Of a stretch of DNA of 12,576 bases, positions 1 to 6,181 are shown piece by piece. The DNA comes from Thermodesulfovibrio sp. (GTDB lineage Bacteria > Nitrospirota > Thermodesulfovibrionia > Thermodesulfovibrionales > JdFR-85). A program made the position numbers and the translations under genes. Position 1 is the stretch's first letter, and the number at the start of each line of letters is the position of its first letter. Under the pieces are notes generated by a model that was not told where the DNA came from, did not search any database, and saw only the letters and a program-made list of their open reading frames with translations. The stretch covers positions 1-12,576 of the forward strand of contig JALUAR010000167.1 in assembly GCA_027050975.1 (NCBI GenBank), written 5' to 3'.

Positions 1-81
1 ATGAGATAACTTATTGATAATCTAAGAATATTCCAAAAAATACAGGCAGGAGGCCCACTTAGTAAAATTGTTTAAATCGCT
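1..81. other. Possible terminal stretch of an element integrated in a tRNA gene
   Basis: This AT-rich stretch has no recognisable gene. It ends exactly where tRNA-like sequence begins at the anticodon loop. If the tRNA fragment at 82-126 is an integration scar, these bases are the inner end of the integrated element, and an intact tRNA-Met gene should lie further left, outside the window. No integrase gene is visible in so short a piece, so this is inference from the scar alone. Confidence 0.3.
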
Positions 82-126
82 CTCATAACCCGAAGGTCGG
101 AGGTTCAAATCCTCCCCCCGCCACCA
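82..126 (+). pseudogene. 3' half of a tRNA-Met(CAU) gene, initiator-like; probable attachment-site remnant
   Basis: The sequence starts at the anticodon loop (CTCATAA, anticodon CAT) and continues with the 3' anticodon-stem strand CCCGA, a variable loop, a T arm of GGAGG-TTCAAAT-CCTCC, the 3' acceptor strand CCCCGCC and ACCA. The CCC run after the loop is typical of initiator tRNA. The 5' half is absent: bases 48-81 contain no acceptor strand, D arm or matching GGG stem strand, so it cannot fold as a tRNA. Tyrosine recombinases often use a core from the anticodon loop to the 3' end of a tRNA, leaving exactly this duplicate at the far end of the integrated DNA. A group I intron in the same loop is less likely because no intron-terminal G precedes the CATAA exon. 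Confidence 0.75.
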
Positions 127-194
127 AAAATCCTGACCTCCTTTTTATCCCATTGCAAACCTTCGTGAAAGCTTCAGCTGTTTTTTTATTCAAA

Positions 195-221
195 AAACGT
201 ACACTTCGTAAGTGTATGTTT
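195..221 (-). terminator. Possible intrinsic terminator (minus strand), perhaps bidirectional
   Basis: AAACGTACACTT (195-206) pairs with AAGTGTATGTTT (210-221) around a 3-base loop, with one G-T wobble. Read on the minus strand the stem is followed by a run of six T; on the plus strand by only three. The stem is low in GC, so it would be a weak terminator. The only visible minus-strand upstream coding remnant is the VapB-like fragment. Confidence 0.35.
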
Positions 222-495
222 CTGCCATTTGCTTGTAATCTTTCGTCTTTACAGGCAGTCTGGACAGGATATGCCTCCGGAAGGATGTTTCTTAGATATG
301 GGACATAGGATTGGAGTGTTTTCTGGTATTCCTCATTTCTGGTCTTGCTTATTATCCTCAAACCTCTCGCCCCCTAACAGAAAAAGAATAATCACAATCC
401 ACTATTTAAGAGAATCAAGCCTGCTCTTCAGCCTTCTGTAATCTTTCCAGTTCTTCAATGATTAGTTCAGTATCGTATGTGCCAGGGTTCTATCT

Positions 496-615
496 TTAAA
501 GTTCCCTTAATCCCTCCTCAATCACCGGTCGTTTGATCTTCAGACTGGTAACCCTCAAAGCTTCTTCTATAAGCCTGTCATCTAAAACAACAGATGAAAG
601 AAACAGGTTCTGAAA
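496..615 (-). pseudogene. Remnant of a VapB-family antitoxin gene
   Basis: Read on the minus strand, 499-591 gives VVLDDRLIEEALRVTSLK followed by IKRPVIEEGLREL and a TAA stop at 496-498. This matches the ribbon-helix-helix core typical of VapB antitoxins of type II toxin-antitoxin pairs (family pattern: VVLDD, then LIEEALRLTG, then KREVVEEALREL). The beginning is lost: the frame runs back to a stop at 616-618 with no start codon and no Met-Lys-Thr-Thr-like opening. No PIN-domain toxin (VapC) can be seen on the downstream side (127-495). It looks like a decayed fragment rather than a working antitoxin. The match is by recognition of the motif only. Confidence 0.5.
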
Positions 616-729
616 TTACGGAAGGAGCGCCGGGTATCCTCCATTTTTGTCCTACAAATTTGTTCTTGCTCTTACATTATTGTAGTGCTCTTCAGATAAA
701 AAATCCTTTGAAATCAATCAGTTATATTC

Positions 730-745
730 TGGCATGATACTGGCT
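730..745 (+). promoter_or_regulatory. Candidate sigma-54 (-24/-12) promoter for the urt-ure operon
   Basis: TGGCATG-N4-TGGCT matches the sigma-54 consensus TGGCACG-N4-TTGCW at 10 of 12 defined positions, with the GG and GC doublets at the required 12-base offset. Transcription would start near 756, giving a leader of about 120 bases before urtA. Sigma-54 promoters with NtrC-type activators commonly drive urea and ammonium uptake genes in Proteobacteria, so the location fits. I found no clear NtrC-type palindrome upstream. A TTGAAA at 708-713 could be a sigma-70 -35 box, but no good -10 sits at the right distance. Confidence 0.55.
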
Positions 746-797
746 TTATAGCTATCACACCAGAGAACAGAAGCAATGAAAGAGAGAGGAGGTGAGT

Positions 798-830
798 ATG
801 AAGGAGCAAAAATCTCGGAAGGCTTTTTGA
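798..830 (+). CDS. Candidate 10-codon leader peptide upstream of urtA
   Basis: ATG at 798 opens MKEQKSRKAF and ends in TGA. It is preceded by AGGAGGTGA at 787-795, a full-length Shine-Dalgarno at ideal spacing and one of the strongest in the window. Such a site with no long ORF behind it suggests a translated leader or a ribosome-loading site in the urtA 5' UTR. The peptide is lysine-rich but has no run of one amino acid that would mark classical attenuation. It ends 45 bases before urtA. This could also be a chance purine-rich stretch; no protein product is claimed. Confidence 0.3.
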   Translation: MKEQKSRKAF

Positions 831-845
831 GATGAATACAATCTC
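812..845 (+). promoter_or_regulatory. Possible alternative hairpins in the urtA leader
   Basis: Three short arms occur in order: ATCTC (812-816), GAGAT (829-833) and ATCTC (841-845). The middle arm can pair with either outer arm, giving two mutually exclusive hairpins. The first arm and the start of the middle arm lie inside the leader ORF, so a ribosome there would favour the second hairpin. The arms are only five base pairs, so this is suggestive, not established. Confidence 0.2.
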
Positions 846-875
846 TTTAAAACAAACTCAAAGAAGGAGGAATCT

Positions 876-2120
876 ATGTCGAGTATAAGGCAATCTTTAA
901 ATGGAATGTTGAAGTACATGATATTAGTTGTCTTTTTCTTTGGCTGCATGATACTGGATAGCGGAAGAGTATATGCAGCAGATAAAGAGCCAATAAAGGT
1001 GGGTGTATTACACTCCCTTAGCGGAACAATGTCTATTAGTGAGGTGGCAGTTAAGGATGCAACCCTGATGGCTATTGAGGAGATCAATGCAAAGGGAGGG
1101 CTCCTTGGTCGTAAGATAGTTCCGATTGTTGAGGATGGCGCATCAGACTGGCCTACCTTTGCAGAGAAGGCAAAGAAGTTGATACTGAGGGACAAGGTGG
1201 CTGTTGTCTTTGGTTGCTGGACATCGGCAAGCCGCAAGGCAGTACTTCCGGTATTTGAGAAGTATGACCACCTGCTCTTTTATCCTGTCCAGTACGAGGG
1301 GCTGGAGGCATCAAAGAATATCATCTACACAGGTGCTGCTCCAAATCAGCAGATAATGCCTGCTGTTACCTGGCTCCTTAAACAGGGTTACAAAAAATTC
1401 TATCTCCTTGGCTCAGACTATGTATTTCCAAGGACAGCTAATCTCATTATCAAGAAACAGTTGAAGGCCGAGGGAGGTATTGTTGTCGGAGAAGAGTATA
1501 CACCTCTGGGTCACACTGAATACAGCACGGTTATCAGCAAGATAAAGGCAGCAAAGCCTGATGTAATATTCAATACCTTAAACGGTGACAGCAATGTTGC
1601 GTTCTTCAAACAACTCAGGGCAGCAGGCATTACAGCCAGGGATATACCTGTTATGTCCGTAAGTATTGCCGAGCACGAGCTGATAGGTATTGGTGCTGAA
1701 AATGCAGAGGGACACCTTGCCGCATGGAATTATTTCATGAGCATGAAGACACCTGAGAACGAGGTCTTTGTGAAGAACTACAAGGCCCGTTACGGACAGG
1801 ATCGAGTTACAGACGACCCTATTGAGGCAGGCTACTTTGGCGTTTATCTCTGGGCAGAAGCAGTAAAGAAGGCAGGCACCACGGATGTGAAGAAGGTTCG
1901 TGAGGCATTAAGGGGTATTAAATACAAGGCTCCTGAGGGCTGGGTAACCATTGACCCTACTAATAACCATACCTGGAAGATTGTTCAGATAGGCAAGATC
2001 AGAAAGGATGGACAGTTTGATATCATCTGGAGTTCCGGCAAACCCGTTCAGCCAGAGCCCTTTCCTCCGCTTGTCTCAAAAAAGAAGGTAATAGCACCAG
2101 GGAAAATAGTTAAAAGGTAA
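876..2120 (+). CDS. urtA: Urea ABC transporter, periplasmic urea-binding protein
   Basis: UrtA captures urea in the periplasm and hands it to the UrtBC channel. The 414 residues are normal for the family. Residues 1-34 look like a signal peptide: basic start, hydrophobic core at about 13-27, cleavage after VYA. A Cys at 24 in FFGC does not fit a lipobox well. Family hallmarks follow: IKVGVLHSLSGTMSISE (40-56), VFGCWTSASRKAVLPVFEKY (111-130) and FYPVQYEG (135-142), then YTGAAPNQQ, which separate UrtA from the related branched-chain amino-acid binding proteins. The start at 876 follows AAGGAGG with a 5-base spacer. It is the first gene of the operon, behind a sigma-54-like promoter, and a 10-bp hairpin follows it, as is common where the binding protein must be made in excess. 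Confidence 0.96.
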   Translation: MSSIRQSLNGMLKYMILVVFFFGCMILDSGRVYAADKEPIKVGVLHSLSGTMSISEVAVKDATLMAIEEINAKGGLLGRKIVPIVEDGASDWPTFAEKAKKLILRDKVAVVFGCWTSASRKAVLPVFEKYDHLLFYPVQYEGLEASKNIIYTGAAPNQQIMPAVTWLLKQGYKKFYLLGSDYVFPRTANLIIKKQLKAEGGIVVGEEYTPLGHTEYSTVISKIKAAKPDVIFNTLNGDSNVAFFKQLRAAGITARDIPVMSVSIAEHELIGIGAENAEGHLAAWNYFMSMKTPENEVFVKNYKARYGQDRVTDDPIEAGYFGVYLWAEAVKKAGTTDVKKVREALRGIKYKAPEGWVTIDPTNNHTWKIVQIGKIRKDGQFDIIWSSGKPVQPEPFPPLVSKKKVIAPGKIVKR

Positions 2121-2132
2121 GTCAAAAATAAT

Positions 2133-2160
2133 CCCTGCCTGCCTGATGTCGCAGGCAGGG
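2133..2160 (+). repeat. Perfect 10-bp stem hairpin between urtA and urtB
   Basis: CCCTGCCTGC (2133-2142) and GCAGGCAGGG (2151-2160) are exact inverted repeats around an 8-base loop. The stem is strong (8 of 10 GC) but no T-run follows, so it is not a standard terminator. Such hairpins after the binding-protein gene often stabilise its mRNA or reduce downstream transcription. It could also be one copy of a dispersed REP-like repeat. Confidence 0.7.
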
Positions 2161-2194
2161 AAATCTGGAAACAGGGAAGGTACAAAGGGAAGAT

Positions 2195-3094
2195 ATGAGT
2201 ATTGAGATAATCCTGTCACAGGTCTTTAATGGCCTCAGTCTGAGCTCAATCCTGCTTCTGATAGGGCTTGGGCTCAGCATAACCTTCGGGATAATGGGGG
2301 TTATTAATTTTGCCCATGGTGAGTTTCTCATGATCGGGGCATATACAGCCTATGTCCTTCAGAAGGTTTTTATCGGGCATGACAGTGGAACTTATTTTCT
2401 CTTTTCCCTGCCTCTGGCATTTCTGGTCGCAGGAGGTATTGGATTTGTTATGGAGAAGTCCCTGATCAGATTTCTCTACGGCAGGCCTTATGAAAGCATC
2501 CTGGCCACATGGGGACTCAGCCTGATACTTCAGCAACTGGCAAGAAACATCTTTGGTGCCAATAATGTGGAGGTAACGGCTCCGGAGTGGCTCCGTGGTG
2601 GTATAACCCTCATGAAAGGACTTCAACTACCATATAACAGGCTTTTTATAATGGCTATCGCTGTGTTATGCGTTGCCGGAATGTATATATATCTTTATAA
2701 ATCTACAGGTGGCAGAAGGATGCGAGCTGTGATGCAGAACAGAGACATGAGCGCCTGTATGGGTATTAAAACCAGAAGCGTGGATTCCCTTACCTTTGCA
2801 ATAGGATGTGGCCTGGCCGGGGTTGCAGGCTCTGCTGTCAGTCTCCTTGGCTCAATCGGTCCTTCCACGGGACAGAACTATATCATAGATGCCTTTATGG
2901 TTGTTGTGCTTGGTGGTGTGGGCAATCTGGCAGGCACAATAGCAGGTGCAATCATGATAGGAATTGCAAGCCCGGTATTTGAATTTATTACCACATCAAG
3001 TATGGGAAAGGTGATAGTCTTTGCACTGGTTATCATCTTCCTGCAGTGGAAACCGTCGGGGTTATTTGCTCTTAAAACACGTACACTTGATTAA
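2195..3094 (+). CDS. urtB: Urea ABC transporter permease UrtB
   Basis: UrtB is one of the two membrane subunits of the urea importer, in the LivH-like permease family. Its 299 residues are mostly hydrophobic, with about eight likely membrane segments. The conserved opening GLGLSITFGIMGVINFAHGE (about 24-43) is present, as is the C-terminal GGVGNLAGTIAGAI loop (about 240-254) that contacts the ATPases. It lacks the long N-terminal extracytoplasmic extension of many proteobacterial UrtB proteins and resembles the short form. ATG 2195 follows AAAGGGA at close spacing, a weaker ribosome site than its neighbours. The gene starts 74 bases after urtA, beyond the hairpin. Confidence 0.95.
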   Translation: MSIEIILSQVFNGLSLSSILLLIGLGLSITFGIMGVINFAHGEFLMIGAYTAYVLQKVFIGHDSGTYFLFSLPLAFLVAGGIGFVMEKSLIRFLYGRPYESILATWGLSLILQQLARNIFGANNVEVTAPEWLRGGITLMKGLQLPYNRLFIMAIAVLCVAGMYIYLYKSTGGRRMRAVMQNRDMSACMGIKTRSVDSLTFAIGCGLAGVAGSAVSLLGSIGPSTGQNYIIDAFMVVVLGGVGNLAGTIAGAIMIGIASPVFEFITTSSMGKVIVFALVIIFLQWKPSGLFALKTRTLD

Positions 3095-3120
3095 GAGGGA
3101 TTATGAGTAGAGGATTTGAT

Positions 3121-4161
3121 ATGAAAAGAAACTGGTCATACATTATAGCAGCAATTGCTTTGTTGCTTTTGCCTCTTGTTTTGTCTGACTTCAGGTTGAA
3201 TCTGTTAGGAAAGTTTCTGACCTTTGCCATAGTGGCTGTAGCTATAGATCTGATATGGGGATACACAGGGATTCTGAGCCTCGGACACGGCGTATTCTTC
3301 AGCCTTGGTGCCTACTGTATGGGAATGTATCTGAAACTTCAGGCAGAGGAACTACCTGACTTTATGATGTGGAGTGGTCTCGAAGAGGTTCCGTGGTTCT
3401 GGAAGCCATTTCAGCATTTCTGGTTTGCTTTACCCATGGCAATTATTATTCCTGCTGTCTTTGCAATGTTAATCGGTATTCCCACATTCCGTGCAGGAAT
3501 CAGGGGTGTATACTTTTCGATACTCACACAGGCACTGGCCCTTGTGGTCTCTATCTTCTTTATAGGACAGCAGCCATACACAGGCGGGACCAACGGGATA
3601 ACAAATTTTCAGGATATATTGGGATATTCCCTCTCAGAGGCTTCAACCATGCGAGGGCTTTATATTATAACGGTTGTTGTGCTGATAATCATCTTTCTTC
3701 TATCCAGATGGCTTGTGAGCACAAAGACAGGCAGAGTACTGATAGCCATTCGTGACGGTGAGAATCGCCTGAAGTTCCTGGGTTATAACACATCTGTATT
3801 CAAAGTAGGTGTCTTTGCACTTTCTGCTGCAATAGCAGGTCTTGCAGGTGCACTCTTTGTGCCACAGGTGGGTATTATATCGCCCTCAATGATGGGGATT
3901 CTTCCCTCAGTTGAGATGGCCATCTGGGTTGCCGTCGGTGGCAGGGGAACTTTGAGCGGAGCTGTAATAGGAACTCTGGTAGTAAACTTTGCAAAGAGCT
4001 ATCTCAGTGAAACATTTCCGGATGTATGGCTTTACTTTCTGGGTGCTCTCTTTATTGGAGTGGTCCTCTTCTTTCCACAGGGTATTGTGGGAGTATTTGA
4101 AAAGATCAGCAAAAGAAGGAAAGCTCAACATTGCCTTGTGGCTGGAGAAGAACAGGTTTAA
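3121..4161 (+). CDS. urtC: Urea ABC transporter permease UrtC
   Basis: UrtC is the second membrane subunit (LivM-like) and pairs with UrtB. The family motif GYTGILSLGHGVFFSLGAY lies at about 48-66, and the C-terminal GGRGTLSGAVIGT coupling loop is present. Membrane segments are spread along the protein, ending in a basic tail. I chose ATG 3121 (346 residues) because AGAGGA lies six bases upstream and the protein then opens with MKRNW before the first membrane helix. ATG 3103 (352 residues, 8 bases after urtB) is also possible, but its GAGGG is only three bases away. Confidence 0.94.
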   Translation: MKRNWSYIIAAIALLLLPLVLSDFRLNLLGKFLTFAIVAVAIDLIWGYTGILSLGHGVFFSLGAYCMGMYLKLQAEELPDFMMWSGLEEVPWFWKPFQHFWFALPMAIIIPAVFAMLIGIPTFRAGIRGVYFSILTQALALVVSIFFIGQQPYTGGTNGITNFQDILGYSLSEASTMRGLYIITVVVLIIIFLLSRWLVSTKTGRVLIAIRDGENRLKFLGYNTSVFKVGVFALSAAIAGLAGALFVPQVGIISPSMMGILPSVEMAIWVAVGGRGTLSGAVIGTLVVNFAKSYLSETFPDVWLYFLGALFIGVVLFFPQGIVGVFEKISKRRKAQHCLVAGEEQV

Positions 4162-4176
4162 ATCGGAGAGGTGGAT

Positions 4177-4947
4177 ATGGCAGAAACCATTATATACATG
4201 GAGAATGTGACAGTAAACTTCAGTGGTTTTAAGGCACTGAAGGAGGTCAGTTTCTATGTGGACAGGGGAGAACTCAGGTTCCTTATAGGACCGAATGGAG
4301 CAGGTAAGACCACACTCCTTGATGTGATATGTGGAAAGGTGAAGCCTGAAAAGGGACGGGTGATTTTTGGAGACAGTCTTGATATCTGCCGTCTCAGTGA
4401 GTACAGAATAGCACGTGCTGGTATAAGCAGGAAGTTTCAGACACCTTCTGTCTTTTCAAATCTCACGGTATTTGAAAACATGGAGATAGCACTGAAGAAA
4501 AACACCGGCGTGCTTTCGTCACTGCTTCACTCTCTCAACAGTGCAGATACTGACCGGATCTTCTCAGTCCTCAAAAAGGTAGGGCTGAAAGAGAAGTCAA
4601 ACCAGAAGGCCGGGTTCCTCTCTCACGGAGAAAAGCAGTGGCTGGAGCTTGCAATGACAATAATGCAGGAGCCGAAACTCCTGTTGGTTGATGAACCGGT
4701 TGCAGGTATGACAGGAAGAGAGAGGATTCGCACTGGAGAAATCCTCATGGAGATAGCAAATGACAGGTCTGTAATAGTTGTGGAGCATGACATGAACTTT
4801 GTACAACGATTTGCAAGAAAGGTTACTGTGCTGCATGAGGGACAGATTATCTGCGAGGGCTCATTCGATCGTGTCAAGAATGACCCTGTTGTGATTGATG
4901 TCTACCTTGGAAGAGGAGGTGAAGTGGACAGCCATGCTCTCAATTAA
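4177..4947 (+). CDS. urtD: Urea ABC transporter ATP-binding protein UrtD
   Basis: UrtD is one of two cytoplasmic ATPases that power urea import (LivG-like). Walker A GPNGAGKT is at 38-45, the Q-loop Gln at 88 in KFQTPSVF, the signature LSHGEK at 148-153 (His in place of the usual Gly), Walker B LLLVDEP at 168-174 and the H-loop His at 204. These are all the residues needed for ATP hydrolysis. Length is 256 residues, normal for the family. ATG 4177 is preferred, with GAGAGGTG just upstream; an in-frame GTG at 4171 would add two residues but overlaps this ribosome site. Its end overlaps urtE by 14 bases, suggesting coupled translation. Confidence 0.95.
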   Translation: MAETIIYMENVTVNFSGFKALKEVSFYVDRGELRFLIGPNGAGKTTLLDVICGKVKPEKGRVIFGDSLDICRLSEYRIARAGISRKFQTPSVFSNLTVFENMEIALKKNTGVLSSLLHSLNSADTDRIFSVLKKVGLKEKSNQKAGFLSHGEKQWLELAMTIMQEPKLLLVDEPVAGMTGRERIRTGEILMEIANDRSVIVVEHDMNFVQRFARKVTVLHEGQIICEGSFDRVKNDPVVIDVYLGRGGEVDSHALN

Positions 4948-5629
4948 AGGTATACATAGCTCTTATGGAGAAACCGTTATCCTCAGGGATGTTGATATAG
5001 AGATTGGTAAGGGACAGGTGGTTGCCCTTATGGGGCGTAATGGTGTGGGTAAGACAACGCTTCTGAAGACAGTAATGGGGCTGATACAGCCTCTTTCAGG
5101 TAGAATCATTTTTGACGGAGAGGATATTACAGGCTGGAGTCCTGAAAAGCGGGCAGTGCACGGAATAGGCTATGTTCCACAGGGCCGGGATATATTTCCT
5201 CATCTGACAGTGCAGGAGAATCTGCTTATCGGACTTGAGGCAAGGGGAGTAAAAAGGCCCTCAATACCCGAGGGTATATTTGAACTCTTTCCTGCACTTA
5301 AAAAATTGCTTTCAAGAAGGGGAGGCGACCTCAGTGGCGGACAGCAACAGCAGCTGGCCATTGCCCGTGTCCTGATAACAGAGCCAAAACTCCTGCTTCT
5401 GGATGAGCCGACTGAAGGTATTCAGCCCTCTGTTGTCTTTGAGATAGAGAATACCATCAGGTTTATAAAAGAGCAGGGAAATGTATCCATTCTTCTGGTT
5501 GAACAGTTTATGGAGTTTGCATTGCGCCTTTCTGACTTCTGCTATGTCATGGAAAAAGGCTCAATAGTGTTTAAAGGAGCAGTAGGAGAGTTGAGTAAAG
5601 AGGAGATTCAGAATCATCTAACTATCTGA
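4934..5629 (+). CDS. urtE: Urea ABC transporter ATP-binding protein UrtE
   Basis: UrtE is the second ATPase of the urea importer (LivF-like). It has Walker A GRNGVGKT (34-41), Q-loop in YVPQGRDIFP, signature LSGGQ (133-137), Walker B LLLLDEP (153-159) and the VEQ form of the H-loop (189-191), usual in this subfamily. I place the start at ATG 4934 (231 residues) because LSIKGIHSSYGETVILRDV matches the normal N-terminus. The nearest ribosome site, AGGAGGTGA at 4914-4922, is somewhat distant, so re-initiation after urtD, which ends at 4947, may help. In-frame codons back to TTG 4895 would add 13 atypical residues. Confidence 0.94.
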   Translation: MLSIKGIHSSYGETVILRDVDIEIGKGQVVALMGRNGVGKTTLLKTVMGLIQPLSGRIIFDGEDITGWSPEKRAVHGIGYVPQGRDIFPHLTVQENLLIGLEARGVKRPSIPEGIFELFPALKKLLSRRGGDLSGGQQQQLAIARVLITEPKLLLLDEPTEGIQPSVVFEIENTIRFIKEQGNVSILLVEQFMEFALRLSDFCYVMEKGSIVFKGAVGELSKEEIQNHLTI

Positions 5630-5641
5630 TGGAGGTTTCAA

Positions 5642-5968
5642 ATGAAGATGATCATAGCCATAGTGAGGCCTGACAGGTTGAAGGAAGTGGAGGACAGTCT
5701 GAAGGCAGCAGGGTTTCCATCCCTTACAGAGATCAGTGTGAGAGGTCGTGGAAAACAGCGAGGTATTACAATCGGAGAGATGAAGTACGACAAACTGCCA
5801 AAGGAACTGTTGTTGATGGTATGCAGGGATGAGGATGCTGAAAAGATAGTTGATGTCATCATGAAGACAGGAAGGACTGGCAACATCGGAGATGGAAAGA
5901 TCTTTGTCCTGAATGTGGAGGATGCAGTAACCATCAGGACAGGACAGCGTGGCGATGATGCTTTATAA
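5642..5968 (+). CDS. PII-family nitrogen regulatory protein, NifI1-like
   Basis: PII proteins are trimeric sensors that bind ATP/ADP and 2-oxoglutarate and control transporters, enzymes or regulators of nitrogen metabolism. This one has 108 residues. MKMIIAIVRPDRLKEV opens the fold, the ATP-binding B-loop RTGNIGDGKIFV is at 78-89, and the C-terminal IRTG is at 98-101. The region 34-55 (RGRGKQRGI, then YDKLPK) is about four residues shorter than GlnB/GlnK and lacks the ELYRGAEY T-loop that carries the uridylylated Tyr51. Together with FPSLTEISV this resembles NifI1, the PII type that controls nitrogenase in methanogens and some anaerobes. No NifI2 partner or nif gene is in the window. It sits 12 bases after urtE, so it may regulate urea transport or report to it. 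The PII assignment is firm; NifI1-likeness is by motif; the target is unknown. Confidence 0.9.
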   Translation: MKMIIAIVRPDRLKEVEDSLKAAGFPSLTEISVRGRGKQRGITIGEMKYDKLPKELLLMVCRDEDAEKIVDVIMKTGRTGNIGDGKIFVLNVEDAVTIRTGQRGDDAL

Positions 5969-5976
5969 ACCCAAGG
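5968..5976 (+). repeat. 9-bp target-site duplication, left copy
   Basis: AACCCAAGG, exactly repeated at 6182-6190 on the other side of the insertion. The match stops at both ends (A versus G before it, C versus A after it), so the duplication is exactly 9 bp. Its first base is the last base of the PII gene stop codon. Confidence 0.75.
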
Positions 5977-6181
5977 CAGTAGTGTCCGGTAAAAACAGGG
6001 AAGAAAAACTAAGGACAGGGGATATTAATTTTTCGTCTCATTCTCGCAAGCCATCCTTGGCTTGCTCCGAGGAAATTTTGCGATTTGCCCTCCATGGCAA
6101 ATCTTATGCAAAATTTAAATCCGCTCAATATTAATATCCCCTGTCCTACCAGGAACTTACACGATCTATCGGACAGTATTG
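5977..6181. mobile_element. 205-bp MITE-like insertion between the PII gene and ureA
   Basis: The left end reads CAGTAGTGTCCGGTAA and the reverse complement of the right end CAATACTGTCCGATAG, matching at 12 of 16 positions. A 9-bp direct repeat, AACCCAAGG, flanks it exactly. No transposase is encoded, so it would need one in trans. The TGTCCG-type ends with a 9-bp duplication remind me of IS4-like elements, but I cannot confirm this from memory. Deleting the element and one repeat copy leaves TAA, 18 bases, then the ureA ATG, a normal operon junction. A structured 136-bp inner unit (6012-6147) accounts for most of its length. Confidence 0.75.
6012..6147. repeat. Inner 136-bp cloverleaf-like unit with 18-bp perfect inverted repeats
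   Basis: AGGACAGGGGATATTAAT (6012-6029) and its exact complement (6130-6147) close the unit. Inside are two more hairpins: GCAAGCCA-TCCT-TGGCTTGC (6046-6065), and a longer one in which AAATTTTGC plus GATTTGCC (6073-6089) pair with GGCAAATC (6096-6103) and GCAAAATTT (6108-6116), with a 4-base bulge. Together they fold as a three-way junction. It may be an element nested in the outer MITE, or the structured core of one element. No coding capacity is seen. Confidence 0.8.

Larger units (their letters stand above)
127..729. other. Intergenic region, mostly non-coding or decayed
   Basis: About 600 bases between the tRNA fragment and the urtA promoter. Apart from the possible terminator (195-221) and the VapB remnant (496-615) there is no convincing gene. 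A short minus-strand reading frame just after the VapB stop (about 428-493) ends in ELIIEELERLQKAEEQA and may be another fragment, but I cannot place it in a family. The region is more AT-rich than the operon and lacks open frames with ribosome binding sites, as expected next to an integration site where DNA has been gained and lost. Confidence 0.5.

Noticed and set aside
60..126. Group I intron inserted in the anticodon loop of the tRNA-Met gene
   Set aside because: Such introns exist in cyanobacterial initiator tRNA genes, but they end in G directly before the 3' exon. Here the bases before CATAA are CTCT and no intron core is visible in the 81 bases available. Not fully excluded, because the left side is outside the window.
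83..361. Minus-strand 92-residue frame ending in GGGFEPPTFGL
   Set aside because: That ending is the antisense translation of a tRNA 3' end, a well-known artefact, and the rest has no recognisable domain or ribosome site.
756..875. Guanidine (ykkC) riboswitch in the urtA leader
   Set aside because: Considered because such switches precede some urea-related transporters. The conserved ACGGG-type motifs are absent and the leader is too AT- and purine-rich.
732..957. 12-base repeat GCATGATACTGG at 732-743 and 946-957
   Set aside because: One copy is part of the promoter candidate and the other encodes CMILD in the UrtA signal peptide. The coding copy is explained by protein sequence and lacks the -24 GG spacing partner.
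755..1237. Minus-strand 160-residue frame overlapping the start of urtA
   Set aside because: It is a low-complexity shadow antisense to urtA, whose protein is clearly conserved, and it has no family match by eye.
6073..6116. Promoter or terminator within the insertion
   Set aside because: TTGCGA at 6078 has no -10 at 16-18 bases, and none of the hairpins is followed by a T-run.
5949..6134. 61-residue plus-strand frame after the PII gene
   Set aside because: It runs through the insertion element and its hairpins, overlaps the PII gene end and lacks a ribosome site.
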